Shown here in pieces: positions 52,691 to 64,000 of a stretch of 64,000 nt of DNA. The notes below the pieces were generated by a model. That model was not told the origin of the DNA. It did no database searches and was given only the letters and a program-made list of their open reading frames with translations. Position numbers and translations under genes: made by a program. The DNA is from Chionoecetes opilio. Its lineage: Eukaryota > Arthropoda > Malacostraca > Decapoda > Majidae. Within the stretch, counting starts at the first letter, position 1, and the number at the start of each line of letters is the position of its first letter. The stretch spans positions 18,501 through 82,500 of the forward strand of contig JACEEZ010000371.1 in the NCBI GenBank assembly GCA_016584305.1, given 5' to 3'.

Positions 52691-53689
52691 CCCAAAAAAT
52701 TTGAAAGGGGTTACAGTAGGGGACGAAAATATTGGCGTCCTTTTGGTTTTTATGCCCCTGGGCAAACACTTTTCTAATAATTATGAAGGTGGCTGCTTAC
52801 TTTGAATTTTTACTTTGAGGGCTTTCCCAAACACGCCAAAACGTCATTAACTAATCAAAAAATTTATTCCCCTTTTTGCAGTATTGGGGGATAGAGGGTT
52901 TTCCCTGCCAAAAACATGATTAGCCCCTGCATTTTTCACTTTAAATAAAAAAAGGGAAAACCGTTTCCCAAGCAAATTTACAAAAAACCCTAAACATACC
53001 CTCATATTTTAATTTTTTTGGGCTTTGGAAAACTCTGCAAGGGAAACTGGGGCATTTGCCCCCTTTTGTTGTCAGTTTGTCCTAGCTCAAGGTCACGACC
53101 CAGTAAACCCATTAAGCCTGTCCCGGGGGGTGCCGCGGAGGAGTTGCCAGCCCGCGGCTTTTTAAAAGGACAACAGCGTTTTGCCTCTATTTTCCCTTCT
53201 TTTTGGGGAAACAAATGGGGGGGTATAGCCCATGCAATTTGAGCATTAGGGCTATTTCGTCACCCCAAGGAAGGACACCCCGGGGAAAGAATTCTAAAAA
53301 CACGGGCGTTATGTGAGAATTTTTAAGCCGTTGGGTGCAAAAAATTTCAAACTCTGGTGACACATTTGCCGGGGAAAAAAATTACCCCCGGCAGGCCCCT
53401 AAAACCCACCCAAAAACTTTAAACATCATCAAGCTATTTGGGGATAATTGCCCCAGTATTTCCGGCAGAAAATTTAAAGGAAATAACCTTACTGCGGGGT
53501 TAAGTGTCTGTCGGGAAGTGCAAACGTCGAGCCCCATGACAAACCTTTAAATTTAAACACTTTTTGCGCAAAACCAAAACCCTCTCCTAAAAGGGGGTTT
53601 CCCATAAGGACAACGACTTCATTTCCCTGCCGAAAGTACCCCCCTTTGGGGGAGGGCTGAGAACGGGAAAGGAGATTTTGGGGAGGGGA

Positions 53690-54110
53690 TGGGAAAAATT
53701 TTTCAGTTACCAGCAGCGGGAAAAAAAAAATTTTATCGCCTACCGGGCAGTGATCCGTACCCCCAAAAGTTCCACAAAACCACAAAGTTTCCCCAGATTC
53801 CTGAAGGGTGTGGGGATGCTTCTTTTTCCCTTTGGTTTTGGGGAAATTTGTTTTCCCCCCAAAAAATTTGGGGAAAGGAACCAATAATTATTTGGAACGG
53901 GCTGTGTAAACAATCTGCCTGATTGTTTCGAGGTGTGCCAAGCCCACACTTCGTGCGGAAAATTCACCCGCCCCAAAGAAAAATCGGGGGAAAACCGGGC
54001 TTCATGATTTGCTCTGTGGATTTCCCATTGAGGATTGGCCAGCCTATTCTCCTGCCCTTTTAATCCCATTAAAATTTTTGTGGCCCCATTACCCAAACGA
54101 AAGTTATGTG
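53690..54110 (+). pseudogene. Tc1/mariner-superfamily transposase C-terminal relic
   Basis: The hallmark IEDWPAYSPAL, followed by IPLKFLW, at about 54021-54080 matches the third-catalytic-residue region of Tc1/mariner DDE transposases, where W-PAYSPDLNPIE-LW is typical. Just upstream (about 53950-54010) is an ENSPAPKK-like segment in place of the usual D/E-N-x-P-x-H block, and before it a Gly-rich WGNLFSP stretch. The catalytic residues are damaged: Asp of SPDLN reads Ala, and the His is lost. Reading frame changes are needed throughout. Intact enzymes of this family excise and insert at TA dinucleotides. No terminal repeats were found. Confidence 0.5.
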
Positions 54111-54229
54111 ACCATGATCCCCCAAACCGTTTCCCCGACTAAAAGGGCCCCACTCCTCAAATTGGACAGAAATCCCTCTGTCACGTTACAAAACTTGATA
54201 AGAGTGCCCCATCACGTTTGAAAGAGTGC

Positions 54230-56870
54230 ATTAGACAAAGGGGATGCCAACAAAGAAATTAACATTAAGGAAGTAACCCTTTTTTATTGTACCATCATAT
54301 TTTTTTTTACCGCTTTGGGGGCTACGGGCTGACGACCCCAATATTTACGTCCGGTACTTTTTCCATACGTAAAAAAAAATATATCAAAAAAAACCAAAAA
54401 ACCCCAAAAAACTTCAATTTCTATATTTTTTTTATAAATTGGGACGTGCTTTTGTATTAAACCGCGAGGGTTTGGGGGGCCCCCTCATGTTACGTCACCC
54501 ACCATGGTACGGGCGTCTGCAAGGGGTTTGGACGTTTTTGAAGCTCGGGAATTTTTTCAGATTTTTTATTGGGGGGATTATTTAAAAACGGGGACTGGGT
54601 GAAAAAAATGCAACATATTTTTTGATATACTCCCCATAATGGGTAATTTTTTACTGCATAAATCAGGAGAAGGATGAAATGGTCAGGATGATTTTTTTTA
54701 AGATTTACGTACGTGAACAAGGTTTATGGGGATTTAAACCCCGTGAACCCAAATTAAATGAAGAGAACCCTTTTGTTGCCCTCCAAAAAAAGCTACTATC
54801 CCTCCGGGTATACTACTGTTCCAGTCCTGTAATGGGAATGCCGCTGTGAGTCCCGAGACTGTCTTCGTACGGTTCCTTCCCAAGGTAGCGAATAGAAGAA
54901 ACCTTTGGGAAAAAATGAAGAGAATAAAAAATTAAAGGAAATAATTCATAGTTAAATTTTCTGTTATCACCATTTAAAAATTGCTCAAAGGGTCAATAGA
55001 TTGGAAAGACCCAAACGGGGTGGAGAAGAGGAAAAAATAAATACCAAAACCCCTTTGCTTTTTTTCCCAGTCACCTCGTGAAAAAACTCCCCCTGTGCGT
55101 AGCACTGGCGGGGAAGGCTATTGAAAGGTCATCTCGAAACGTACCAAAACCCCCCGGGCCCCGGTTAATTTTTTTGTAGTTGACGTGCTCATAGTAAAAC
55201 CACCTGCCCAAAGGGGAAAATTTTATGACATAAAACTTAATGAAAACGTAAAGACAAATTTATTTTATTATTTTTTTTTTTTTACATCCTAAAGGACTGG
55301 CCAAGGGCACCAAAAAAAGGTAAAAAAGCCCCTTTGTTGCCAGTCCCCTAAAAGAAAACATAAAGAATAAAGAAATGGTGGGGGGGGCCCCAAAATTTTT
55401 TCCCGGGGGGTTTTCTTGTCACCCCCTTCTTGAAAAGATTTAAGGTTTTTAGGAAGATGGAAAAATGAAACGGGATGTTATTTCCATAGTTTTTACCAGT
55501 GAAAGGGGTGAAAGATTAAAAATACTGATTAAATTTTTTCATTTGGGAAAATTGGGCAAATAGGGGTTTAAATTATTAGAATTCCTTTCTCAGCGAGGCT
55601 GAGGAAGGGGGGGAAAAGGGAGCAGTTAGCAATTTTAAAAAGAGCAGGGCATGGGAAAAAAATGGTTTGAAAAATACAAAAGAAAACAAAAATTGCGGCG
55701 GTGAATTAAAATTGAAACAGTCAGTCAGAGGAGGGGGGGTTGATTTAGACGAAAAAAAATTTTAAATCAACCCCTTTTTGGAGAACTATTTTGAGTGGAA
55801 ACCTCCCCCCAACCCTGTGAGACAACTCCATACATGGCGGGTAAGGCCCCTGTACGAGAAAACAAATGGAGGGAAACAAAAAAGACGCAGACGCCACAGT
55901 AAACCTAACTTATTAGAAGCTGTTTTAGCAAGAAATGAATGTGAGATTTCCAAAATTCAGAATTTTTTTTTGCAAAGGATAGTCCAATTTTGGTTTTATT
56001 GTTTGAAGGAAGGGGATTTTGGTGTCATTGAAGAAGGGGGATAGTTTTTCTGGTAGGTTTTTTTCCAAATAGTAGTTGAAGAAATTGAGTTTTTGGGGGG
56101 CTTGAAAAAAAACAAGGGTTTTCTTTGCCCCAAACCGAAAAAAAAAGAAAAAAAAAATTTTTTTAGGAAAAAAAATTAGGCGCCCCGGGGGCTCTCTCTT
56201 TTTAATCATTTTTTTTCCTGTTGAGTTGGACGTCTTATAAAAGTATATGTGTGTATAATACATTATGTTTTGTGTTCAAAATACAAAAACCCTTTTTTTT
56301 TTATTACTACGCTCCCCTTTTGGGGGGTATACTATTGATCTTGTCGTTTTATCTGGAGCGTAGCTATCTCGGGATTCTTCCCCATTGAGGGTGTTGCATT
56401 GTCCCGTCTGCGAGAGGGGACCTTCGAGTTCTTGGGGAACCTTGGTGTAACCCAGGGTTTCAGGGCTAAGGTTGACGTTGAGGGTTTCCCGAACAAAAGG
56501 GGTGCAAAGATAAAGATTTTCGGAATTTTGGGTGGGTAAAATGGTTTTTTTGGTTTTGAAAATTAAAAGGGGGCTGGCACTAGGGGTTTCAAAAAATGAT
56601 TTTTTTAGGCATTTTTTGGGGGAAAATTTTTAAAGTGGTTTCAGGATTGGATTGAGGGTGGGTCCATAAGGTTTTCAGTGATATTGCTTTCATGCTTTTT
56701 TGGGGGCCCGGGTAAAATGGTTTCAGGGAGGTTGAAGTTCTCAAAATTATGTGGTAATAATGCAACTAATGCGGTAACCAATGCACACCATTCCGACATC
56801 GAAAGAGGAAGACACCGATGATTACGATGAGTGAGGAATTAAGCAAGAAGAAAGAGAAGAGAAAAAAAAA
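54230..56870. other. Homopolymer-distorted unassigned DNA
   Basis: Frequent runs of A, T, C and G, as in 14441-16999. The blocks near 54800 and 56310 share short TGGGGGTAT/CGGGTATACTA-type words but not a clear repeat. No domain recognised. The 88-codon plus frame at 55778-56044 has a basic segment (KQKRRRRHSK) and no family resemblance. Confidence 0.4.
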
Positions 56871-57204
56871 AAATGTTAGCAGCGCTGGGCATAATACATG
56901 GAATGTATTTTAAATCTAAATACTAAATACGTGGCAGAAATTATTTGATCCAAATACTAATACATTTACGAATGTATTTAAAATACTAAAATACATCAAT
57001 TGTCTTTAGATACATTTGTAAATACGATTTTAAATACACACAAATTTTAACATATCCGAAAAGATTGGATTTTCCATAAGGATTTCCTTAGATTTTGGGT
57101 TTCCCCTTTAGAAGTTTCCTTCTCAGGGCCCTAATTTCCTTACTAAGGAAATTTTCTTGAAATTGGAAACACTGGTTCACTTACATCAGAATTGCCAGAT
57201 AGTT

Positions 57205-57559
57205 GGGCGGTTAATGGAAAATTGTAATGGGCAACAAAGGTTACAATAATTACATGGTTCTTAATCTGAATGGGGCAGGTAACGATGGGGTTTCACACAA
57301 GGGTCTGTTTTGGGTCTATTACTATTTTTGATTTTGACATCAACGACTTGGATAGTGGGATTGTAAGTGATATCAGGCAAGTTTGCGATGATACCAAGGT
57401 AGGTAGGACTATTAATGACAGGCTGGATGTTTACATATTTTTTTGCAAGGAGACTTAGATAAATTAAATGGTGGGCAGATAGATGGCAGATGGAAATTTA
57501 TAATTGATAAGTGTAGCGTCATGATGTTGGTAGGAACAATCCTGGTAATATTACACCTA
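57205..57559 (+). pseudogene. CR1-like LINE RT fragment, 5' part
   Basis: The plus strand contains the GSVLG segment near 57300, then INDLDSGIVSDIR, then CDDTKVGRTINDRLDV with the RT aspartates at 57387-57392. It continues with DLDKLNGGQ and NCSVM-type sequence (DKCSVM). CR1 elements normally have FADDTK; here the position before DD is Cys. It is cut at 57560 by the RTE insertion and resumes at 61006. Its own 5' truncation point is about 57200. Confidence 0.75.
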
Positions 57560-57568
57560 ACGCAATGT
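57560..57568 (+). repeat. Target-site duplication of the RTE insertion, left copy
   Basis: ACGCAATGT, repeated exactly at 60997-61005. Its presence once in uninterrupted CR1 sequence is implied by the reading frame joining across the two copies. Confidence 0.8.
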
Positions 57569-60500
57569 TCCCAGCTATGGTTAAATAGTGGGCAGACCTG
57601 GGGTATCCCTACAGGGGGTTCTGCGTCCCTGGCCACGGTGAGGCAGTAAGGCCGAATCCCTGACATAGATTGGTTGGGGAGGGGGGGGTTTTGCAAGCCC
57701 TTCCCTGTAAACACGAAAAACTAGCCACAAACATAGTAAGAGTTAGAGGCCCGGGGGCGCGGTAATCGCGCCCCTGCCCGGGTTCTGCCGGGGGCCCGAC
57801 CATGCAAAACCCCCCCTCCTATGCCGACGCCGGAGGGTCTGCCTATGACGAGTGCCGGGGCAAAGCCCTCGGAATCCCGCACTCTAAATAAAGTGGTAGG
57901 GCCCCCTAGCCCACTTTTTCCTTTAATGGGGGTGGCCGGGGCGGGCAGAGGCGGCGCCTGCCCCGTCCGAATCACTCCTGGGATCAACCTGTGCGGAGGG
58001 TTCTTCGTGTGGGGCTCGTGGAACGTTCTGAGCCTCTCAGACGATCATCGACTACCTCTCTATCGGGCGAGCCAGTAGGCTGAGGGAGGTGGATATAGTG
58101 GGACTCTCTGAGAACGGAGGAGTCCTGGCAGTGGCGAGACTAGCAGGGGGGTTACACCTACTACTGGTCCCGGCATGAGTCAATGGTCACCGTGTACGGG
58201 GAGTAAGCTTAGGCTCTCCAGCGAAACTGCAGCCGTCAGTTTGTTGAGGTTACTCCGGTTGATGAGCGTATAATGCGGGTGAGATGAAACCACACTCTGG
58301 GTTTCATGTCTCTTGTTGCAGTGTACGCTCCTACCTGCGATGCGTAAAACTGAAGAAAAGGAGATGTTCTACGCCAACTCGACTCTGCATTAGACCAGTT
58401 CCTCCTCGGGACACACTCATTTTTTTTTGTCCTTGGGCGACTTTGTCAATGCTACTACTGGCACTGTGAGAGATGGCTACGAGTTGTGTGTTTTGTCCCA
58501 CATGGCTCCGGTACCCGAAACACCACAGGTCCCTCTGCTTCTGACTTTGCCAAGGTCCAGAAGGTTTGAGAATTGCATGTCCTTGGTATCAAGAGACCAA
58601 ACTGCACCGCTGGACTCATGGGTATGTAATGCCGTGGAGGCGGTAGCTAAGGAGATCGACCACATCCTCGTTAGTACTCGTTGGGAGGATTCCTCCAGAA
58701 CTGCAGGGGTTTACCAGGAGTGGGCTGAGTTTTTCCTTTGAACAGATCACAGACTTGTTGTTGCTTAACTTAAGCTCATGTCAGTCCAAAGAATCTTCAG
58801 AGGTTAACCATACTGGTTTCATCTTGATAAACTGAAGACTTGACATGTGCTCATGAATATGCGGTGGCAGTCTCAAATCGTTTGTCATGTGCTCGGTGCT
58901 CTCTCGGGGATCCTGTAGAACTGTGGGATACCTTCAAACGTGAAACTCTACAGGCTGCCAAGGGTGTATTGGGAAGCGCCCGAGGTCCAAGGCGTGGTTT
59001 TGTCTCGACGGAGACGCTGAGAAAATCGAGGAGATACGCGCTGCCAGGCTGGCTGGAACCGGGAACCACCACAGGGCTCTGTCACGCCGGCTAGAACCCT
59101 CGCTGATGAGAGACAGGAGAAGTATGTCAGGAGTCTCGCTTGAGGATGTCGAAGGGTCATTTGAACGCTAATGACTCCGACCCGCCTACCGATCCCTGAA
59201 GAGCTCCGTTCCAAGTCTCCTTCATCGGGCGAGTGCTATTCGAACAGCAGATGTCGCCTCGTGTCGGACATGGATGGGCAGATGGCTCGTTGGGCTGAGT
59301 AATTTGGGGCAGTTGTTCACGGGTGGACCCTCCAACTGTGCACTTCACCCCACTGTGTTACAGGCAGTGGATGCAGATCCTCCCATTGACGAAACCGCAC
59401 CCTCTCTTGAACGAAGTCAAGAGGCTGTAGAGTTGAAGGGTGGAAAGTCAGCTGGTTTTTGTAATACAGTGCGGAGCTTCCTCAAAGTCTGGGGGTGAGG
59501 CCATGATCCGCGGGTTGCATGCTGTCCTGACTAGCCGTGTGCAATCAGGTACCATTCCCTCCTGACTGGAAAAAGGGGCGGTCGTCCCCATCTGGACAAG
59601 GGAAAGGGACCGGGGGGGTCAGGACTGCACAATTACCGCTGTATTACACTGCTCAGCGTAACCAGGCAAGGGTGCTTGCCCATCTATTGCTGACTACGAA
59701 TTCACACAGTCATCTGGTGAAGCATCAGAGCAAGAGACTCAGCAAGTCTGGTTCGCCGCCTGGTAAGTCAACAACGGACCGTATCCTGCGCTCGTGTCCT
59801 GGTGGAACGCGACGTGAGTTTTTCGACAGGGGATGCTTGCAGCCTATGATTTATCTCAAGAAGGCGTTTGACTCAGTGCTCTGAGTCACTCGGTTATCTT
59901 CTGCGACTTCGCGGGATTCCTGCAGGGACTATTGTTTTGATAACTGGTCTGTATTCCTGTGACTGAGAGTGCTGTGAGAAAGTGTGGGGCAGTTGTATCC
60001 GGCTTCTTCCTGTGAACACAGGAGTGAGGCAAGGGTTGCGTCCCTTGCCCCATCACCTTTTTCAACGCTTGTATGGACTGGGTATTGGACAAGGTTGTAG
60101 ATCAAAAGTGATTGTGGAGGCATCCGTCGGCAACACCAAGGATCACTGATCTTGTTTTTGCCGATGATGCAGTAATCTTTGCTGAGTCGCTTGGGGTCCT
60201 GGTGATGGGCTCTCGAGGCGCTGCACGAGGGGGCAAAGCCTTTGGGACTTGAGGTCTCCTGGCTCAAGACCAAGGTCCAGGTTTTTGGAGATTTACTAAT
60301 GAAGCTGTACAGTCTGTTCATGCTTTGTGGCGAGGATATTGAGATCTTGGAAAGTTTTACATACCTTGGTAGCGCAGTCCATAATGACGGCGGGTCACGT
60401 AAAAGAAGCCTTACGGCGGTTTGGGGCATAGCCCACGGTGGTTATGGACTCGCTCAGCGGGAGTATTTGGCGTTGTCGGTACCTGTGCAGGAGGACAAAG

Positions 60501-60996
60501 ATCCGGATCTTCAAGTCGCTTGTGATCCCTGTTTTTACTCTATGGTTTGAGACATGGACACTAAATATGACTTAAAGGGAGACGAATCAATGCCTTTGGT
60601 AATAAGTGTTCCTTCGCAGAATCATGGGGTATCGCTGGGATGATTACGTGTCAAATCAGCGATTGCAACCGTGAGACTGAATCGAGGCATTTACCTGCAT
60701 AGTCCGTCAGCGCCAATTTCGGCTATATGGGCATGTGGCACGCTACCCTAAAAACCGATCCTTCCCATCGGGTTGTATCTGTAAGAGACATCCGGCGTGG
60801 AGGAGGCCAAGGGGGCGCCCCACAAGGCCGTGGCTGGGGCAAGTTGATTTTTTCTTGTCGAGAGCTGCTTGGTATGGGAAAGGAGCCTGCATGGAAACTC
60901 GCCCCGGGGTGCCCCCCGGGAGTGGGCGCCCGTAGGGGGGGGGCGAGGCGACGCGCCCCCCGGCGTATGCCCCCAATGATTGATTGATTGATTGAT
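57569..60996 (+). mobile_element. Full-length RTE-like LINE nested in CR1
   Basis: 3428 bp between exact 9 bp target duplications. It has a GC-rich leader, one long coding region (endonuclease plus reverse transcriptase, annotated separately) and a short 3' UTR ending in (TGAT)n at 60976-60996. The total length, the single ORF and the short tandem-repeat tail instead of poly-A fit the RTE clade. The clade call rests on these and on remembered sequence resemblance, so CR1/Jockey-like alternatives are not formally excluded. Confidence 0.8.
57990..60560 (+). pseudogene. RTE-like ORF: AP endonuclease and reverse transcriptase, frameshifted
   Basis: Endonuclease: GSWNVLSLSDD at about 58012, a GLSE segment at about 58100, GDF-NATTG near 58437 and the TDHRLVV motif at about 58743. 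These correspond to the metal-binding Asn/Glu and the catalytic Asp/His of APE-type LINE endonucleases. Linker: sequence to about 59500 including the LVSDMDGQMA-like block (59265). RT: a WKKG...PSGQGKG segment near 59570, LKKAFDSV at about 59850, a GVRQGCV-like block near 60030 and FADDAV at 60157-60174. The YLGSAVHNDGG segment is at about 60365. A C-terminal Cys/His-type region (GHVAR-like, 60730) follows. The enzyme would nick chromosomal DNA and reverse-transcribe its own RNA there. Several indels break the frame; the largest intact pieces are 58427-58741, 59537-59884 and 60242-60550. Confidence 0.8.
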
Positions 60997-61005
60997 ACGC
61001 AATGT

Positions 61006-61715
61006 ATCGCTGAAAAGATCAGAGGGTGAGAAAGATCTGGGAGTGCGGGTAAGCTCAGACCTCCGTCCTAGGAATCAATGTATTACTATAATGTATAAAA
61101 TGTATAAACTATATTTATTTCTTATGTTATTGAAATAATGTTTTTGTCAATAAACAAACTAAACTAACTATTGAGGCTAGAAATCGGTTCTATGACTATG
61201 CGGTTCAATTTTGGTCTCCGTATTACAGGATGGATATAGCCTTGTTAGAATCAGTGCAGAGAAGGATGACCAAAATGATTAATGGAATGCGTAACTTTAG
61301 TTATAAGAAGAGATTGAAACTATTAAATTTACACTCACTCGAGAGGCGTAGAGTAAGGGGCGATCTGATAGAAGTTTTTAAGTGGATAAAGGGATACAAT
61401 ATAGGCGATGTAGGAAAAGTTCTTGCGGCTAGTAACCAGGGTAGAACAAGAAGTAACGGATTCAAGCTGGAAAAGCGTAATTTAAAAAGGAAATTGGGAG
61501 AAACTGGTTCTCAAATAGGGTGGTGAATGATTGGAATGGACTAAGTCGTCAGGTGGTCAATACGGAATGTATTGGGGTCTTTAAAATGAGTCTGCGATGA
61601 ATTCATGGATGGGGAGGAGAGGTGGATATAGGTAGAGTTAAGTAACAGGAACTACCTCGTGTAGGTCTCACGGCCTCTTGTAGCTTCCTTATTTTCTTAT
61701 GTTCTTATGTTCTTA
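61006..61715 (+). pseudogene. CR1-like LINE, 3' part with ORF C-terminus and 3' tail
   Basis: It resumes with EKDLGVRVSSDLRPRN at about 61030-61075. An ~85 bp AT-rich stretch (61078-61165) replaces the expected segment, then comes YAVQFWSPYYRMDIALLE (61198-61255), ESVQRRMTKMI, LHSLERRRVRGDLIE and NDWNGLS, all typical of the CR1 RT C-terminus. The 98-codon frame 61230-61526 is the largest intact piece. The 3' end is CTCGTGTAGGTCTCACGG, then TGTAGCTTCC and TTCTTATGTTCTTATGTTCT, an octamer-repeat CR1-type tail. Confidence 0.8.
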
Positions 61716-61892
61716 ACTGATAAAAAAGTATTTACATTTTTATATTATAAGTATTTAAATACTCATAAAAAGTATTTAAATACTGTATTTAAATACATGG
61801 AAACCAATGTATTAATAAATACAGTTCTAAATACTGACATGTATTTAAATACGTATTTAAATACAAATGTATTTAAATACTGCCCAGCTCTG

Positions 61893-62079
61893 AATGTTAG
61901 CTATGACTAATAAGTATGTTGTGAGACAGAAATACACATTTATCGCGCACAGTATCGCAGGGACAGAGATTGTAAACTGACGAGCATATGACTCACACGC
62001 GTGATGTGGGTGACAGGAGTGATGATTAAGAGGCCTACACTCCACCTACGTCAGCGGTAATTTATATAGACGCCTACCA
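61893..62079. other. Short unassigned interval
   Basis: Begins with the hAT target duplication. Nothing else recognised before the inverted RTE fragment. Confidence 0.5.
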
Positions 62080-62790
62080 ATGATCAATCAATCATTGGGG
62101 GCATACGCCGGGGGGCACGTCGCCTCGCCCACCCTACGACGCCACTTTCGGGGATCACCACGCGCGAGTCCCCATGCAGGCTCCTTTCCTATACCAAGCC
62201 GCTCTCGACAAAAAACATCAACTTGCCCCAGCCACGAGCCTTGTGGGCGCCCCCTTGGCCTCCTCCACGCCGGATTGTCTCTTACAGATACAACCCATGG
62301 GAAGGTCGGTTTTTAGGCTAGCGTGCCACATGCCCATATAGCCGAAGTTGGCGCTGGGCGGAGTATGCAGGTAATATGCCTCGATTCATCTCACGGTGCA
62401 ATCGTTGATTTGACACGTAATCATCCCAGCGATAACCCATAATTCTGCGAAGGGCACTTTTTACCAAAAAGGGATCGATTCGTCTCTTCAAGTCGCTATT
62501 TAGTGTCCTGTCTACAACCATAGAGTTAAGACGGGCTCACAAGCGACTTGAAGATCCGGATCTTTGTCCTTCTTTACAGGTACCGACAACGCCCAATACT
62601 TCTGCTGAGTGAGTCCATAACACCGCGGGCTATGCCAATCCGCCGTAAGACTTCTTGACGTGACCCCCGTCATTATGGACTGCGCTACCAAGGTATGTAA
62701 AACTTTCCAAATCTCAATGTCTTCGCCGCACGCATGAACAGACTGTACTGTTTCATCTAGTAAGCCTCCAAACACCTGGATCTTGGTCTG
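62080..62790 (-). pseudogene. RTE-like LINE, copy 3, 5'-truncated
   Basis: The minus strand matches the last ~700 bp of the full-length LINE, from the KTKIQVFGGLLDETVQ segment through a YLGS-like block, KDKDPDLQV, RRIDPF and the GYRWDDYVSNQR segment to the (TGATTGAT) tail at 62080-62096. The longest intact frame is 62512-63003 minus, whose first part is non-LINE flank. It lies only 180 bp from the hAT/CR1/RTE nest but in the opposite orientation. Confidence 0.8.
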
Positions 62791-63209
62791 GTAGATGAAA
62801 TTGTAGGACACGCTTATTTGAGGTGTGGCTATTAATTTGGGATAGCCCATAAATAATGGGACATAAATTAAAAAGTTAAAGGTGAAGACGAGTTGGAGTT
62901 TTCCACTCACATAAAATTTAAATAGATGGATATATACGATGCAGTGGAAGGGCGAGACATTATTATTAACTTTTGACCAGACCAACATGGGTCCTTCCAT
63001 CATGTAAGTAGAAGTCTTGGTTGAGTAAGGCAGAGGTAGGAATTATTCATGTTTAAACCGCAGCCTATATATTATATTGCCTATATATGTATTTTATGAT
63101 AGGGAGTATTAAGGTGAGATGATAGAGAGTGTTAAAGGAATATTGATCGAACTATGTTTTTAATGATAGGAAATACTAATGTTAGATGTCTATTGATAAC
63201 GAATGTACT

Positions 63210-63212
<3 letters not shown>
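62791..63212. other. Unassigned sequence
   Basis: AT-rich, no recognised feature. Confidence 0.5.
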
Positions 63213-63508
<296 letters not shown>

Positions 63509-63511
63509 ATG

Positions 63512-63784
63512 TTAATTTAAAGCAGTAAACTCAGAAAAATAAATCGTGTTCCTTTGAATCCATAAACCATACCTTAGAAAGGGAACACAAACAAGTTCGT
63601 GTGCAATAGCAACAATTGCAACTACGACAAATTGAAGTAATTCAGGATGTTGGGATATGGATGTCTTTGGTCTGGGAGCACATGTAAATGGCTCACATTT
63701 ACTATCCCTTTCTGACCCCATGAGGCATCGTTTTTCGCAAATATCTTCTAAACGAACAGTTGGATCAAAATGATAGTTTGGCAC
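63512..63784 (-). CDS. Uncharacterised 90-codon ORF, possible exon
   Basis: An uninterrupted minus-strand frame with balanced composition, unlike the low-complexity frames elsewhere: five Cys residues (EKRCLMGSERDSKCEPFTC) and one hydrophobic segment (FVVVAIVAIAHELVCVPFL) that could span a membrane. No homologue recognised. The upstream 63790-64000 contains TGACGT motifs and ends C-rich. It may be a chance frame. Confidence 0.2.
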   Translation of the reverse strand: MPNYHFDPTVRLEDICEKRCLMGSERDSKCEPFTCAPRPKTSISQHPELLQFVVVAIVAIAHELVCVPFLRYGLWIQRNTIYFSEFTALN

Positions 63785-64000
63785 AGCTTGTCTGACACCG
63801 TCCCCTAATTTATGGCAGTAAAGTGCATTGCCAAGTGTGTTTAATGAAGGAGTTTACTCTTATGTTTGACGGCGAAACTGGCATGAGCCGAGTACACATT
63901 CAGACAGGGAAGGTTTGAGGTGACGTACTTGTGACGTGTATCAAGCCACGCCCTTATCCTCCCCTCCCGCCTTCCCCTCCCTCCCTCCTTGCCTTCCTCT
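63785..64000. other. Terminal stretch, C-rich at the end
   Basis: Contains GGTGACGTACTTGTGACGTG (CRE-half-site-like) and a CCCTCC-rich end. Nothing else recognised. Confidence 0.45.

Larger units (their letters stand above)
56880..61892. mobile_element. hAT-type element (host of nested LINEs) with exact 8 bp TSD
   Basis: Left end CAGCGCTGGGCATAATACA and right end (complement) CAGAGCTGGGCAGTATTTAA share the CAG-GCTGGGCA inverted terminus. Subterminal DNA on both sides is rich in GTATTTAAATAC-type palindromes (56925-57040 and 61740-61885). The flanks AATGTTAG (56872-56879) and AATGTTAG (61893-61900) are an exact 8 bp target duplication, the hAT signature. Without the nested LINEs the element would be only a few hundred bp, so it is non-autonomous. 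Confidence 0.85.

Overview
This is eukaryotic, repeat-dominated genomic DNA. The (TTAGG)n-type pentamers, abundant GA/CT and (CTCTCGTTAT)-like microsatellites, and the mix of RTE-type and CR1-type LINEs, Ty3/gypsy LTR elements, tRNA-derived SINEs, hAT/ZBED and Tc1/mariner relics suggest an arthropod, most likely a decapod crustacean. That placement is an inference. I find no convincing intact host gene. Nearly every recognisable coding region is a frameshifted transposable element. In several places two copies of the same sequence differ mainly by single-base indels and homopolymer runs, so many frameshifts may be long-read consensus errors.

Layout. 220-1530 is a repeat carrying a small acidic ORF (about 136 codons); its inverted partner is 40965-42365. 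2210-6690 and 38181-40345 are two copies of a composite foldback element made of hairpin ends plus inverted arrays of a roughly 180 bp unit. 7870-9035 and 9320-10215 are two further foldback elements sharing a palindromic core. 11975-14007 is a decayed ZBED5/Buster-like hAT transposase with one recognisable terminal repeat. 14030-17025 is GC-rich with heavy homopolymer distortion. 17066-17575 is a tRNA-derived SINE, followed by a Penelope-like tail candidate.

19045-35440 is a giant palindrome with arms of about 8.1 kb around a GA-(AT)-CT hairpin at 27178-27353. Each arm holds a gypsy pol region with its 3' LTR facing the centre. The right-hand gypsy continues beyond the palindrome to a 5' LTR at 37476-38093. 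That makes a full-length minus-strand element (30219-38093) with a candidate primer-binding site and a GTAC target duplication.

43300-43930 is a CTCTCGTTAT-type satellite. 45490-47425 is a 5'-truncated RTE-like LINE with a CR1 tail inserted in it. 49252-49686 is a short non-autonomous hAT with an 8 bp target duplication. 51490-56870 is homopolymer-distorted DNA with a ~300 bp direct repeat and a Tc1/mariner relic. 56880-61892 is a three-level nest: a hAT-type element with an exact 8 bp target duplication contains a CR1 LINE, which contains a full-length RTE-like LINE with an exact 9 bp target duplication. 62080-62790 is a third RTE fragment. 63213-63505 is a long GA microsatellite.
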